Shown here one piece after another: positions 42,590 through 55,228 of a stretch of 57,428 nt of DNA. Position 1 is the stretch's first letter. Each line of letters opens with the position of its first letter. This DNA is from Gnetum montanum (lineage: Eukaryota > Streptophyta > Gnetopsida > Gnetales > Gnetaceae), in the NCBI GenBank assembly GCA_015680685.1, contig MNCI01025456.1, forward strand, positions 464,252-521,679, read 5' to 3'. The notes beneath the pieces are model-generated. The model was not told where the DNA came from. It did not search any database and saw only the letters and a program-made list of their open reading frames with translations. A program made the translations under genes and the position numbers.

Positions 42590-43900
42590 CCACACACTGC
42601 TCCCACATGTTGCACAACATGTGGGATAGGGTGCCCTAGTGTTTGGAACTAATACCTAGTTTTTATAGCTTCCAAGAATCAAATCTTTTGTTAATCTTCT
42701 ATCCCAAGGGTTATGGGACTTGTCAAACAACTTATGGATAATTTTGTACATGGTAGATCTTTCCACAAAACTACACATGCTACCTCACATGCTACACAAT
42801 GTGTGGGATAGGGTTCCCAGCATGTTGGAAGAGATATGATTGTTTACAAGGGTTTTCATTAGGTTTTTTAGCCTCTCCAAGCTTCCATGGTAGCACTGAA
42901 GGTGTATGGAAGAATATGCAACTTTTTGATCACTTTAGGCAAGTTTTGAGGCATGTTAAAGTTTTGGAGATTCTTACACACTACTCCACATGTTGCACAA
43001 TATGTGAAACATACATTCCTAGCATGTGGGATCCAGAATCAACCTCTAGCAGAATGTTAAATTTCTAGTTTAGGTTTTGTGGGATCTACTAATAAGCTAA
43101 CAAGCAATTTTTGGCTTGATTTTTAGTAGTGAGACGCTTACACGTAGCGCCCACATATTGTACAAAGTTTGGGATAGATGCCCTATTAGGTGAGGTCCAT
43201 CCATGCCACTTTCTAGGGGTTTCAAATCTATTTTTGGCTTCTTCAGATTCCTACAGTAGCATCTAGGCTATGTAGAAGGGTTCTATAATTATTTTGGTAA
43301 TTTTGATTAAGGTTCAATGTTCTTTGAAGTTCTTGAGACCCCTACATGTTGGCCCACATGTTACACAATGTGTGAAACATGTCTTTATAGCATGTGGAAT
43401 CAAGAATTAACTTCTAGTAGCTTGTGAAGGTTACCTTTTTTACCTAACTTTCTATCCTAGGTCTTGTGGGATCCACTAAGAAGTTTAATGAGCAATTTTA
43501 AGCTTCATATTCATCATTGTAAGGCCCAAATGCTACTTAGCATGTTGAATAGGTATTAAATCATGTGAGGCCTACAATGCCAATTGTGATGAATTTTGAC
43601 CTTATATTTAATCTCTTAAGACTTTCAAGGTTAATTTTTAGGTATTATGAGAGTTTTGCAATCTTTTTGGCCTATATTGATTAGGTAAAGATCTATGGGA
43701 GGCTTCACACATTGCCCCACATGTTGTACAACATGTGGAAGATGAAATCTGATCATTTCATGTTTAGTTTCTAGCAATTTTGGATGAGTTTCTTATGCTA
43801 GAATTTTTCTAATTTTTAGAAGGTCTTTTGGGACCCACTAGGATACCATATGGACAAGTTTGAGATAGGATTCTATAGCATGTGGCCATCTTAAAGCTAA
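42590..43900. repeat. element 4: about 190-bp tandem repeat with ACATGTTGCACAACATGT core
   Basis: A palindromic core like 'cccacatgttgcacaacatg' appears at about 42601, 42783, 42983, 43150, 43352 and 43711, with a weak copy near 43530. Spacings are 165-205 bp, so this looks like seven degenerate units. It lies between the RT remnant and the antisense gene. Confidence 0.7.
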
Positions 43901-45603
43901 ATCCCAACACATGGAATTACTTAACATCATTGCCTAAGTCCTTTGAAGCGCACCCATGGTCAAATTGTCTTAAGCAGTTAAATCCTAAGTAAAACTCAAC
44001 GTAAAAAAGGTTAATTTTTTTATTTATTCTACGTTCATAGAACATAGAGGATGTTTTCTAGCATACATAGAGTTCATTAGCAATATTTGGGCATTGTGAA
44101 AGGGTTTTCGATAACCAAACCCAACGCCTAAGCTCATTTCCTAGATAATTTTGCAAGGGCAGCATACAAGAACTGGATCTTTTGATAATCCAAAATACCC
44201 ATTAGTTTGTAGTAATTCTCTAATTTACCCATCTTTAATCATAACATGGTTGTATCATAGGTAAAAATTTGGGCTTCTTTCTGTAGGCAAAAACATTCAA
44301 ATTTTAGTGATAATGGTGAAAAAGATCAGTTTAACAAGTTGGGATCTAGTGTTGGATGAGGCAGAGGAGGTAGTTTGAATAATTTTCAGGCTTCCAAGTC
44401 TTGCTACAGGCAAAGGATCTTTTTTGAGGACTACAGTGTATCCATCTCCCACCATATTTTCTAGTTTTTTATCAAATTGTGGGAATGTTTTTTCTTTTGT
44501 AGGCTACATCTCCTTGAAATTTTTCATTATTTCTATGCTAGGTTAGAGGTTTATATTTTATGATTGTAATGGAACTAAAAATTAGGCTTTACAGCATCTT
44601 TTGGTAGAGATTTGAATTCTTTTCCTAGCTTGTTCATAGCATTTTTGCCCTAACTTTAGCTAATTTTTGCCAAACTTTAACATTTTTTCTAATGCATATG
44701 TACTGCAAATTTTGGTTTCAGACTCCATGGGAATGTTATTTAGGTTTTCTAATTATACTAGAGGTGGAGCGATAATTTTTGAAATATTTCTAAATTTTTT
44801 ATGAATTTTCTCCCAAAGGATTTACTATAGTCATTTCACCGTAAACTAGGTTCTCTTAGTAAAAATTATATGTAATTCACATTTGAAGTTTAATTTTTTC
44901 AAGAATTTTGGTGTAGTGTTGGAGCTTGATTTGTGTTTTCCTAGCTATGGGAGCTATGCTGATCAATTGTAGGTTCGTTACTAAGTTTTTTGCTACTATG
45001 GCCTATACTGACAACATTGAACACCTTGGATGTGCATTTTGGCTATTGTGAAAATTTTTCCTAATCTTAAGACCAATGTATGGTATCTCTTGAGGTTATT
45101 GGATCAATGTATGAGATTTTTTGAGGTTTTTAATAAGATTGAATGGTAGCATGAAGGCTTCAATGTTTAAAAAGACTCATATTTTGCACCACCACTCTTC
45201 CTTTCATTTCCATAATTCCTAGCATATGAGCCTTAGATGATTTTACTATTTTTACTTGCCAATTTTCACATATGAGGCTTCAACACTATCAATTTTGGCC
45301 TCCTATTTTTGCTATAACTTAATTTCATATCAGTTGTTTGTAATAATGCTTACTTTAGGACCCTACATGAAATTTTTTTATGGAAATGTCAATATGTTTT
45401 GTTTCATGTTAAATGCTTACTAAGATCTCACAAGGCTAAACCTTGACTCATGTTGGGAGTTAGAGTGATGGAATTGGTTATTTTCGACATATTTAGCATC
45501 AACGCTGTCATGGTAGAATTAATTTTTCTGTAATTTTATTAAACTTTGCTTTAAGACTTCTATGTTTTCTCATGGCTATTGTTGTATGGCTTGGCTATGT
45601 TTA
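43901..45603. other. element 4: spacer and putative 5' part of the antisense gene
   Basis: AT-rich. Exon 1 and intron 1 of the antisense gene should lie in the last few hundred bases, but I could not recognise the MAPK start. Confidence 0.35.
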
Positions 45604-46057
45604 GGGCATTTCTTAATATCATCTTGATCATTGTGGAGCTAGTGGGAATCCTATGTTGCACCAATATGATCACACAAAAGAGTCTAAACCCATATATGTG
45701 CATTAACATAGATGCTCTGATATGGTTTAGACTTGGTGCGAGAGAGTTCTTGGCATATTTGCTCTACAACTATAGTGTGAGTATGTGGTCACACATGGAA
45801 ATTGATGTTATCTCAATTATAATAGAGATCCTTTTGATAAGGTCTTCTACTTTTATCTTCTATTTTATAATGGATGATCCCAACACTCATAGAGATATAG
45901 AGCATAACAAGATCTTATCCTCAACAAGAGTTAGACAGTTATTCCAAATTTGGAATATGCCTATGTATTCATAGTACAACTTTGACAACACCTTAATGAT
46001 ATGCCATAAGATAAAAACACTCTTTTAGAATCCTCCAAGAGCCATCTACTTGCTAGA
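45604..46057 (+). pseudogene. element 4: FCP1/NIF-like exon
   Basis: Exactly ten codons separate the acceptor from the motif I residue (here Glu in ILIIVELVGILCC), as in elements 1 and 2. Then ALIWFRLGAREFLAYLLYNY, SMWSHMEID, IWNMPMYS, NTLMICHKIKTLF and NPPRAIYL. The stop at 45972 interrupts it. Length is about 454 nt against 450 in the other two. Confidence 0.75.
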
Positions 46058-49000
46058 ACCATAAGTCTAATCCTAAATTGTTATCTCTGTTCATTTTTTG
46101 GCTTCAAGGATTTTTAGTTCTAATTGTTTTAATGCTTTGTTTTTGGAGGTATAGGGTACATCTGAGGGGATTAGTGAGAAATGACCAAACCTTACCTGTG
46201 GCTTGTACAACCTTGGAATAATTCAAGCAAGGTGAGGTCATGAGGGTGCAAGTGCTAAAGTAACTCAAATTTGAGTTCACTAAACACCGTTTGCAGAATT
46301 CTCATATGTATGAAACCAACTTGGCTACCAGTTTTGCACTTAAATGGTGGACCCATGTAGACTTAGGAGTACCTGCAAGCCCATTCTAAATATCAAAATT
46401 TACTTAAGTTAGGTAAGTAAAAGTTTGTTAAGCATGGTCAACATTTTTAGTTTTTTTATGATTTCAAGTTTTTAAAGTTTTTTGTAGTTTTTTTTATATG
46501 CTTTTTGGATTGTCTACTATGTAAGAGACTAATGGACTACCTATGTTATATTGTAAATTCTATACATGATTCTACTATCAATATGACCATTTCAAGCCAC
46601 ATTGAGAAGAAAATTTAGCTCAAATGGGGTGAAGTAGACTCATCATAGGAGTGGTTGGTAAACAAAGCTCTTGCAATTATCTGATATCACATTACTGACA
46701 CAAGTTTATTTGACCTTTTTATGCTACCTAGTTCATCAATGTTTATGACCAAGATGTTAAATCTCATTGACTCTTTTGATGAGGAAATGATCAAATTTGT
46801 CACCTATGTCCATGGATATTCTATGATTTTGAGAATTAATGAGTCCATATTTAGTGATATATTTGGCGTACCTTCTAGTGGTGTGAAGGTAGATATTAAA
46901 GAAGGAAAAGAGGGAAGTTGTAGAAGGAAAATGGAGACCTAGCTTAACTCCTCTACTAGTGGTCAGTTGTCTTTCAATCAGTGTAAAGTTGAAGAAGCCA
47001 ATGAAACTTACCCTCTCTTCCATTCTAGAGCCTTTTTCATGCTATTATCATAAAAGAATACCATATGGATTCATCAACCTTGGATAATGAAGAGGCTCTT
47101 AACTAATGACACTAGGTTTGATTATGCTACCTTCCTAGTTACTGTCCTATTGGATGAAATCTAAAAGTTTTGCAACAACCTCAATTCTATATGTTATATG
47201 CATTACACATTTTTTACTATATATCTTAAACAATTCATAGAGTTCTTGGTGGTTAGGAAGAATGAAAGGTGGGCAGCTTATGATGCCTTCCAACTTTTCA
47301 ACCCTTGGATCCATCACATTATTCCAATAATGCATGCCCAAGATTTCCTCGTGGAGGACATTGAAGAGTCAATGTCTATTACCACTAAGAATTTTAGTGG
47401 TGTACATTGTTGCTTCCATAACAATATAAGGGTGGAACCCCATGCTATAGACAGTAATGCAAGAAGGGCCAAGAGGGTATGCATAGAAGCTAAAGGTGTA
47501 ATGAAAGAAAAGATGAAGTGACCGCAAGTTAAAGAAGATATTTTCATCATTGACTAGCCAACATGTAATAAGATAGCCATTAAGCTTAACAAGATCAATC
47601 AAACTTTTGAAGGTATATACTTTTTTTATATATTTTTAATTTTTTAAAAAAAAAATTATTTTCTTTGGTTACATTTTTTGCTATATTTTTGTTATTGAAA
47701 ATATTCACTAACTTGTTCTATTTTTGGCTTTGATTGGTTGTAGGAAAGAAACAAGTGTTGGCTACATAAGTTATTGCAGAGGATGAGCAACAATGTTAGG
47801 AAGAAGAGGAAAGAGCATCCCAGGAAGCATTGGACATTTTGGATTCAATCCTAGGTGATCTGCCTCTAGAAGAAAACCCTCCAATAAACTTGTCTCATAA
47901 TGTTCCTCATAAGGTTTTAGTGTTGTTTGCATCTTTTTTTATGATGTTATACATTTTGGTTGTAAACTATATTAATGGCTATAGTTATTGTAGTACATGA
48001 GCCTCTTCCAGAAGCATCTACATCTACATTCCTTCACAAACCATGGGTTGAGGGCCCAAACAAGTTGGATTTCATGCAAAGAGTTGCAAATGACATGATA
48101 GATAGGTTACAATAGATAGCCCCTGATGTTGATAAGAAACATTAGAACATTTTACCTCTCATTTTTATTTTTATATTTTTATCTATTTTTTTGTTTTATG
48201 AGTACATGATTTTTAGTGGTATTTAGATGCTTTGTTTATCTTTGTTTTTCTTGTGTTTTTATCCATTGTAGTACCCAACGTTAGATGGGATCCTATGTGT
48301 GACATCAACCTTGAAGATCTCCTTAAGCTATTATCCAATGTGGAAAATTTTCCATGAAGGTTGTACAAAGGGACCACCCAATGTGCTATATCTTCTGCAA
48401 AGACAACTTGGGAGATCCAACACTCAAATGAATTTCTATGAGAGAAGATTATGATCTTGAAAAAATAGGTTAAGGAGTTATCTAATGAGAACATAAGCCT
48501 TAGGAATCACAAAGAGTTTACAAAGGCTCGTGTAGCCAATATAGACTCTTTGCACTAAGGAAATTGAGTGGTCATATTACTGGAGTTCCATCCAAAGCAA
48601 GGTTGCTCTAACCAAGAGCAACATTGAAAAGGACATGTAAATGAAGCTATTAATACATAAGTCTAGGGATTGGAAAGATTATTACACTTGGATGCTTGAG
48701 TGGAAAGGGCACTAAAGGCTCATAGGTGGCAATACAAGGTAGAAAAGAAGAGCTACTTGAAGTTTGGGCATGAGGAGACTATAGAGTAATTAAAACTTAA
48801 GCTATTTATGTAGGGGTTGGGCACAAAGGACACCTTCAAGATCTTTGCAAACTTGATGATGGTCATTGATTTTTCTACTCCTCAAATCTGCACTATGTCT
48901 AGGGAGACTAATACAACTAACCTTTCTCATGCTCCACTTGAGTGGATGGACGAAGAGAGAAGAAAGATCTTAATGAGAGTGGATTTAGGACAAATCAACT

Positions 49001-49281
49001 AGGCTAACAAGAGTGAAGAAAAAATTCTTCATCGATTGGAGACTGGCCAAAAAAATTAGCTTCTCAATACATTTCTCTAGAATCCATTGAAATTTTTACA
49101 AATATGTTTTAATATTTTTATGTTATCTTTTTTTTATGTTTTATCACTTTGTAGTTATGCTCCTTAATCATCATGGTTATTAACTATTTTCATGTTGCAT
49201 TATCTACATGCCTCATGCAATGGCAATGATGACATTAGTGATGATATTGATGATAATCCTCCTTCTATCCCTACAACTTAG
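45604..49281 (+). pseudogene. element 4: antisense FCP1-like gene
   Basis: This is opposite to the element's gag-pol. The FCP1-like exon (45604-46057) opens after the acceptor TATGTTTAG. Later pieces: INESIFSDIFGVPSSG near 46840 (compare INDQLFVDFFGIPTNG in element 1); FIEFLVVRKNERW near 47245 with FNPWIHHI (EFLVVQEDGVW and KPWIRQV in element 1; EFLVIQRNGVW and RPWISHI in element 2); an acidic stretch near 47780-47880; GPNKLDFMQRVANDMIDRL near 48053; a helical region 48450-49070; and a short acidic tail ending TAG at 49281. It confirms that the gene predates the split of these element families. Heavily decayed. Confidence 0.75.
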
Positions 49282-49964
49282 TTTTGAATATTTTTGGGCC
49301 AATTATATTTTATCATTTTAATTATAGTACTATAGTTTTTTTTCTTTAGCTATCATAGCCTAGAAGACTATGTATTATTTTTGTTATTATAGGTTGCACA
49401 GTGCAACTATGGCTATAGATGTTTATTTTTCGGTTACATAGCTACCATTTTGGCTTTAACTTTCAAAAAACTTTCTTTTATGTTTTAAAATTTTTATGTA
49501 GTTTTCTATTTTCAATTTTTTATGTTATTTTGCAATTTTTCTAGTAAACATGAACAATGAACATAAACCATAAATCAATGTGAAAATATGAAGCAAGGCT
49601 ACATAGAAACATGGTCGACATAATGTAAAAGAGTAAAACTTACAAGGAAAAAAGTAAATATGTAAATGAAAAATGAAAACAAGGCTACTAGTTAAATTGT
49701 ATAAGAAAAAGAGAAAAAGATGAGCAACACCTTTAATCTTACAACTATGTTCAAAACTTCAAAAGATTAGGGAATTTATGTGATTTTTGTTGCACAATCT
49801 TATACTTCCCATCCCCTTTGCTTATGATGTTAAATGGGAATTACTCTCACATTTTTTTTGTGGCCATAGCATTATTTATTTTAGCTTGATTCATGTTTTT
49901 GTGGTTCTTAACTTCATCTTTGGCTATGGAGCCTTGTTCCTAAAACTCCACTTCTTACCCTTAC
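49282..49964. other. element 4: spacer between antisense gene end and protease
   Basis: AT-rich, no gene recognised; equivalent to 1620-2060 in element 1. Confidence 0.4.
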
Positions 49965-50712
49965 TCTATGTCAACATTGTTGACTAACAAGGATACTAGG
50001 CTATCTCTGTGGATTATGATCTCACCTCCTACGTAAGGTAGATTGATTTCTTGATAGATCAAGGAAGGGACTACACATATTTTTACTAGCTAGGGCCTCC
50101 CTAGGATTAGGTTAAAAGCTGGTGTTTCTTCCACCACAAGAAAATCAGTAGTTGTAGGGAATTGTTCCCTAGCCACAAAGTCTAACATGATCAATTCCCT
50201 CACCACTACACATGACCCATTAAATGATTTGAGTGTAGCAATCTTGGTGTTCTATATATGTTCAACCAAGACCAAGCACTCCATGATAGAAAATGGAATA
50301 ACATTAATGGCTACTTTGTCATCTATGTGTACCCGATGAACCTTTTACTAGCCAACTATAATTGTTATAAAGAGAGAAGTCCTAGATACCTCATCATTTT
50401 TAGGATTGGTTTTCATCTCACTATCATGAAATGTTAAGTTGGTTGACTTCATTTCTCCCTAGGATGAGGTGGTACTATCACTGCATGGATAGACTTCTCA
50501 TTATCTAGGATATCCTCATTCACAAGAATAGAAATTAGCATCTTAATTATGGTTTCATGATGAGTAGGCGAGGTCATAACCAAATTGTACAAGCTCAATG
50601 AAGTTTTTTTTTTTAATGAAAGCTTAACATGGTCCATAGTGGAGAGGAAGTCTTTATCATTATTTATTGCCTTGTTGATTTTATTGGTCTTCGCCTCTTC
50701 CATTCTATCCAA
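49965..50712 (-). pseudogene. element 4: gag-protease linker and protease remnant
   Basis: On the minus strand LSLYNLVMTSPTH (linker, as in element 1) is followed by VHIDDKVAINVIPFSIM near 50330, where DDKVAIN corresponds to the DGSATN active site of element 1. FNLILGRP near 50110 and INLPYVGGEIIIHRD near 50040 complete the fold. The active-site glycine is lost and stops are present. Confidence 0.8.
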
Positions 50713-52330
50713 TATTTTAACCTCATGTTTTAATTGTTGTTGTTTTGGTCCTTTTCCTTCTCTTGTTTTGGGTTATCCTTCCTAGGTTGTCTTGTAGATG
50801 TGTTTGGGACATATAATCCATTAGTATGGCTGAGATTGGGGTAGGTTTCAGTGGGTTTACTTCCTTCCATACCTTTGATTGATCAATGTCCTTAGCCTTA
50901 GGCTTAAGAGCTAGCTTCTTGCATTGCTTTTAGTATGATTTCTTGTTATTTGATTATGAGGAGATTGAGCTATTGGACACCATAGGAGGACATTGATTAA
51001 CTTAGGTCAAAGGCTTATTCTTGAAGGTAGGAGGCACTCTAATGACAAATGATTCTTTGGGAGGTACTTGTGATGGTACCCTTATGAAAAATGAAGTACT
51101 TGAACTTATAGAAGTTGAAGCCCTTTCATCATGATGAGGTACTTGAACCATAAAAAATTCCTTGGTAGATTTAGGTTTGTCATGTATGTTGAAGGCTACT
51201 ATGATGAACTGCTTATTACCCTCATTGAGAGGATCTTTATATACCTACATTAACTAATTTTGGGACCTAACTGGATTAGATGCATCTAGAACCAACTCTC
51301 CACTATCAATCATTTTCTACAAATAATATTTTAGAACCAAGTAGAAATTAGTATCACGACTAGGAAGTTGGTGATAGTGACTAAACTAGTCTAACTTAAA
51401 GTATTTAGGTATAGGAGGATCATCTTTTGTGGCTATAGTGGGATCTTTAGTGATCTCACATAGGAAATCATGCCTCTTACAAGCATTCTCAAATAACTAT
51501 TTATATTCAATGCATATTCTCTTAAGCAGTTAATCAAGAAGCTTAGATGGCTTCATAGGTAGCTTGATATACTTAGAGCTATCTTTTCTCTAAAAGTTAG
51601 GCTTTGGCAGGTTAGGTATGGAAGCACCTAATGTTGATGGCTGGGGAGCAATGGTAGGGGCTTTAGGTTGTGTGGTATTTGGTCCCTATGTGTTTTTTAT
51701 TTCTTTAACAATAGTGGCCATGGCTACATGCACTTGCTTGCCCTTTTGCTATCCTGTTTGATATGCTAATTCTTATATGTTACATATGTTGGGTCATTAC
51801 TAACTTTAACTGCATCTTCTATGTTCTTAACTTGGGGAAAGGCCTAACTTAGGGACTAAGGATCTAAATAATAGATCTTGAACTTGATGAATCATTGACT
51901 ACCTCCTTAAAGATGGCAAAGAGATGTGTTTTAAAGATGGACTTAGGTATCTTGTTAAGCATGGCGTTCCATCATTGTATAAACTTTTGGATGAACTCAA
52001 CAAGCCCTTATCTCACTTTCATCAGTTGATCAACTATTGTTTCAGGTTTTAGGTTGTACTTAAAGTAGTTAATGAATTGGTTTATCAAGTCATCTAAGAA
52101 AGAGATAGATCCTTTGGTTATGCTCAGTACCAATCAAGAGCTTTTTCGATCAAGGACATAGGGAACACACATAACATAGTGTGGAGCCAAGCTTGCAGTA
52201 GTAGGTATTCCAAACAAAAGATAATCAGATGAGCATTGGAATCACTTTTACTATTATATTTGGTAAAGTGAGAGATTGATATCCCTAAGGGAAGGGTTAT
52301 TTGGGGGGACATTAGGACTAATTAGAAGGC
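50713..52330 (-). pseudogene. gag: element 4: gag remnant
   Basis: GISISHFTKYNSKSDSNAHL at 52290-52230, PMSLIEKALDWY at about 52160-52125, FINYFKYNLKPETIVDQLM near 52075-52020 and WNAMLNKIPK near 51975 match the element 2 capsid. HQLPSRDTNFYLVLKYYL and KMIDSGEL near 51370-51290 look like the decayed zinc-knuckle region that element 2 lacks. Many stops. Confidence 0.8.
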
Positions 52331-53997
52331 TTTGAATCAACTAGAAATCTTGATCTAGGCTTTAAGATGCTCCTACAACTTGTACAGGCTATACAACAAG
52401 CCACATGAGTGGTGGAATGACTTGAGACTATGTGATAGGCTATAGTATTATCTAGAAACACCTAATTGTCATTATTGTAGGGGAAGTTAAAGAGGAAAAA
52501 TAATATCTATGTAGGGATTTGTAGGATAAAAGGAACAGAGATATGTGAGAGGTTTGTAGAACTTGAGGTCCTGAAGAGGGGCCTATCAAGATGGGAAATA
52601 GGGAAGGAATGGAAGGCACACTATGTGATGGTCACATGGAGTGAGGTTAGGTGGTAAATGGGAGGAATGTGAACATGGAGAAGACTTGGAAAACTAGTTA
52701 TAAAGTCTACCTTAAGGATGTGGTAGGTGTTCCTTATGTATTATATAAAGGATTGATCTTAAAATTGAGGATGGATGTTTGCAAATCTTCCTCCCCTTAG
52801 ACATCCTCTTCATAGTAACCTTCACATTCCTCTTGATCATCTTGATCATAATCAAGGCTAGACCTTACCTGCCATGATTTCCTCATCATCATCTACTAGT
52901 TGGGCTAGCATGTGAATATAAGCTTCGAAGAGATCTATCCTATCGCATGGATAATCTCAAATTTGCACTTAGAGTCTAACTTCTTACATAGAATATGAAG
53001 GCTAGCCTAGATCTTAGCATAGATGAAGTTGTAATTGTCCTATGTAAGTGTAACATGCATGGGATCATATCCAAAGAACCTAAGAAACTATTTGTGCTCC
53101 ATCACATCCAAGTCTTTAAGGTCATAGATGCAGGTAGATTGCTAATTGGTGGTCATAACAATGATATGGTGTGGTAGGATAGTGAAGGCAAGAGGCATAA
53201 AACATAGTAGGCTAATTACTTAATCAAGGTGATAAAGGTTTCTATGGTTTTGATGCTTCACATAAGCTACAAAATTATAGTATGTAAGATTCATAACATG
53301 TGAGGCTGTAGCATGTAGGACTCACAACATTTGAGAGGTTGTAGTATGTGACACTATAGCTTGTAGAGCTATAACATGTGAAGGTTACAACTTACAGCTT
53401 GTGTAGCTATAGCATTTGGATAAGTTATAGTTTATAGCTTGTGAAGCTATAGTCTACAAGGGGTGTAGCCTATGGAGCTATAGCATATGAAGGGTTATAT
53501 CCTATGACATCATAGCTTGTGCAACTATAGCATGTGGAAGGGATAGGCTTTAAATACATTGTAACTATAAAAGTAAATATTTTTGATAAAATTTTAGTTG
53601 AAGTTTTCTAGCATATGTGAACCAAAAAAATGGAAACAAGTTGTAGCATATGAAAGGAAAAGACCAAAAACTGCAAACTACAAATAACAAAAATAGAGAC
53701 AACAGTGTGAAATGCAATTGCCAAGGCCATCCAAGGGGCTATGACAATGCTATGCACTACACTATAAGAAATTAATTTCTTTTCTTGCAAAGTGCAAGGA
53801 ATGCAAGCAAGTGTTGCACATTGCAATTGCAAAATTAACAAGTAAAAATATTGTAAATAAAACCAATTACCAAATCACATGCTGGGTTTTTTGGAAAATC
53901 AAAAACAAATTTTGGTTTAATCAAATAAGCTTGTAGAGTAAGGTAGACACAAGTAAGGAATTTTTTGCAATAGATTTTATCAAAGAAGTTAGGCAAA
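52331..53997. other. element 4: gag N-terminus/leader region
   Basis: No recognisable domain. From 53270 to 53540 a tract of 'tatagcatgtg' and 'gtagcttgtgaagc'-like units repeats about a dozen times; these resemble the U3 array motif. Small ORFs here look like chance. Confidence 0.45.
53270..53540. repeat. element 4: AGCATGTG/CTATAG tract in the leader
   Basis: Short degenerate units of about 20-30 bp with 'agcatgtg', 'agctatag' and 'tgtagagcta'; noncoding. Confidence 0.65.
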
Positions 53998-54020
53998 GAC
54001 CATCCTTCTAGCATCAAATA
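53998..54020 (-). other. element 4: decayed primer binding site
   Basis: The complement of 'ccatccttctagcatcaaa' aligns with the element 2 site TGGCACTAGAAGGAGGG and abuts the LTR end. Confidence 0.5.
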
Positions 54021-54021
54021 C

Positions 54022-55228
54022 TATAATGACTGAAAATTTTGATGCTAGAAAACCGAAAGATTCCATGTGAGATAGTTTAACTCATAAATCCATCGGCCTG
54101 AAAAAGGATCTAGAGCACCCTAAATGATCTAGTTGATCTTAAGGACTTAAAAATTTGTTACTCATTTATGTAAGCGAGAATAAACCATAATAAGCATGTG
54201 TAAAATAAGAATACAATTCAAGATCTGAGAGTAGGTAAAATAAGATAGAAATAGAGCCAAATAGAAATGATTGTAAATCTTATATTAAATATAACTATCA
54301 ATGAATACAAAATGGAGCTTTGACAAAGAATATAGATCAAGGCTTTTAAAGCTTAAGAAATTAATACGCTTGTTGCAATCTAGTGTAGATTGCAAGGTGT
54401 ATTCTAAACAAAGATTACCCTAGCTTCCCAATTTGATATGCAATGTAATAAATCCCTACTCCAAGTCCTATGCTCAAAAATTAGCACTGCCAAAGCTACG
54501 AAAAGGCTATAAACCTCTACTATTCTCTGCTACATATTTTGCTACGAGATTGCCCAAAAGGTTCTAAAAGATGCACCAAATCTAGTATTTATACTATGCG
54601 AATCTATTACACTGCCATCCATTATAGTTTTGAGCATTATAAATTGTTTCTACATCAAAGTGCATTGTATGGGCTTAAAGCCCAAGTGCCACACATTGCC
54701 TTACATGCTATTGGTATATGGGACTGAGATGTATAGCATGTGATACTAGAGCCCAAATTCCACATGCTTCCATAGCATGTGAACTTGGAATATAGCATGT
54801 ATGAAGTTAAAACCCAAATCTCACATGCTGCCATAGTGTGTGAACCTAGAATGTATATTGCATGAGATGACAAGGATAATTTTTGTAGGTTTTGTAGTAT
54901 TTTTAGCCTTCACAAGCTAGCATAGATGAGATTTGTAGCGTGTGGAACATTTTTGGCCTCCACACGCTAGAATGTTGGCAATTCATAGTCTATGGAGCAT
55001 TTTTGACCTTCACAAACAAGATTAATTGGAATTTGTAGCATGTGGACTACAAATCTCACATTTTCATTGAAAATTTATTTAAAATTTTTCCAATATAAGG
55101 CTGCAGGATAGGATTTTTGATAGGAAAATAAAGGCAATTATTTTTTCCTTTAAATCTCCACCAAATTACAATAAAAACTTGGGCTATGAGCTTTCATTTG
55201 TAACATGAATTTTCTTTGAGGTGTTTCA
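54022..55228 (-). mobile_element. element 4: 5' LTR (right)
   Basis: On the minus strand it starts TGAAACACC at 55228, like the element 2 LTR, carries the CACATGCTA/TAGCATGTG array (54660-55050) and TATAAATA (54593-54586), and ends near 54022 where 'ataatgactgaaaatttt' corresponds to the complement of the element 2 LTR end. Confidence 0.8.
54586..54593 (-). promoter_or_regulatory. element 4: LTR TATA box
   Basis: TATAAATA on the minus strand, conserved in the left LTR at 37899-37892. Confidence 0.6.

Larger units (their letters stand above)
37700..55228 (-). mobile_element. element 4: old Tat-like retrotransposon
   Basis: It is bounded by diverged LTR copies (about 37700-38554 and 54022-55228). 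On the minus strand gag, protease, RNase H and integrase remnants follow the expected order; on the plus strand lies the antisense FCP1-like gene. Most of RT and of the archaeal RNase H is missing. Nearly all CG dinucleotides are lost, so it is much older than elements 1-3. The left LTR boundary is uncertain. Confidence 0.8.
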
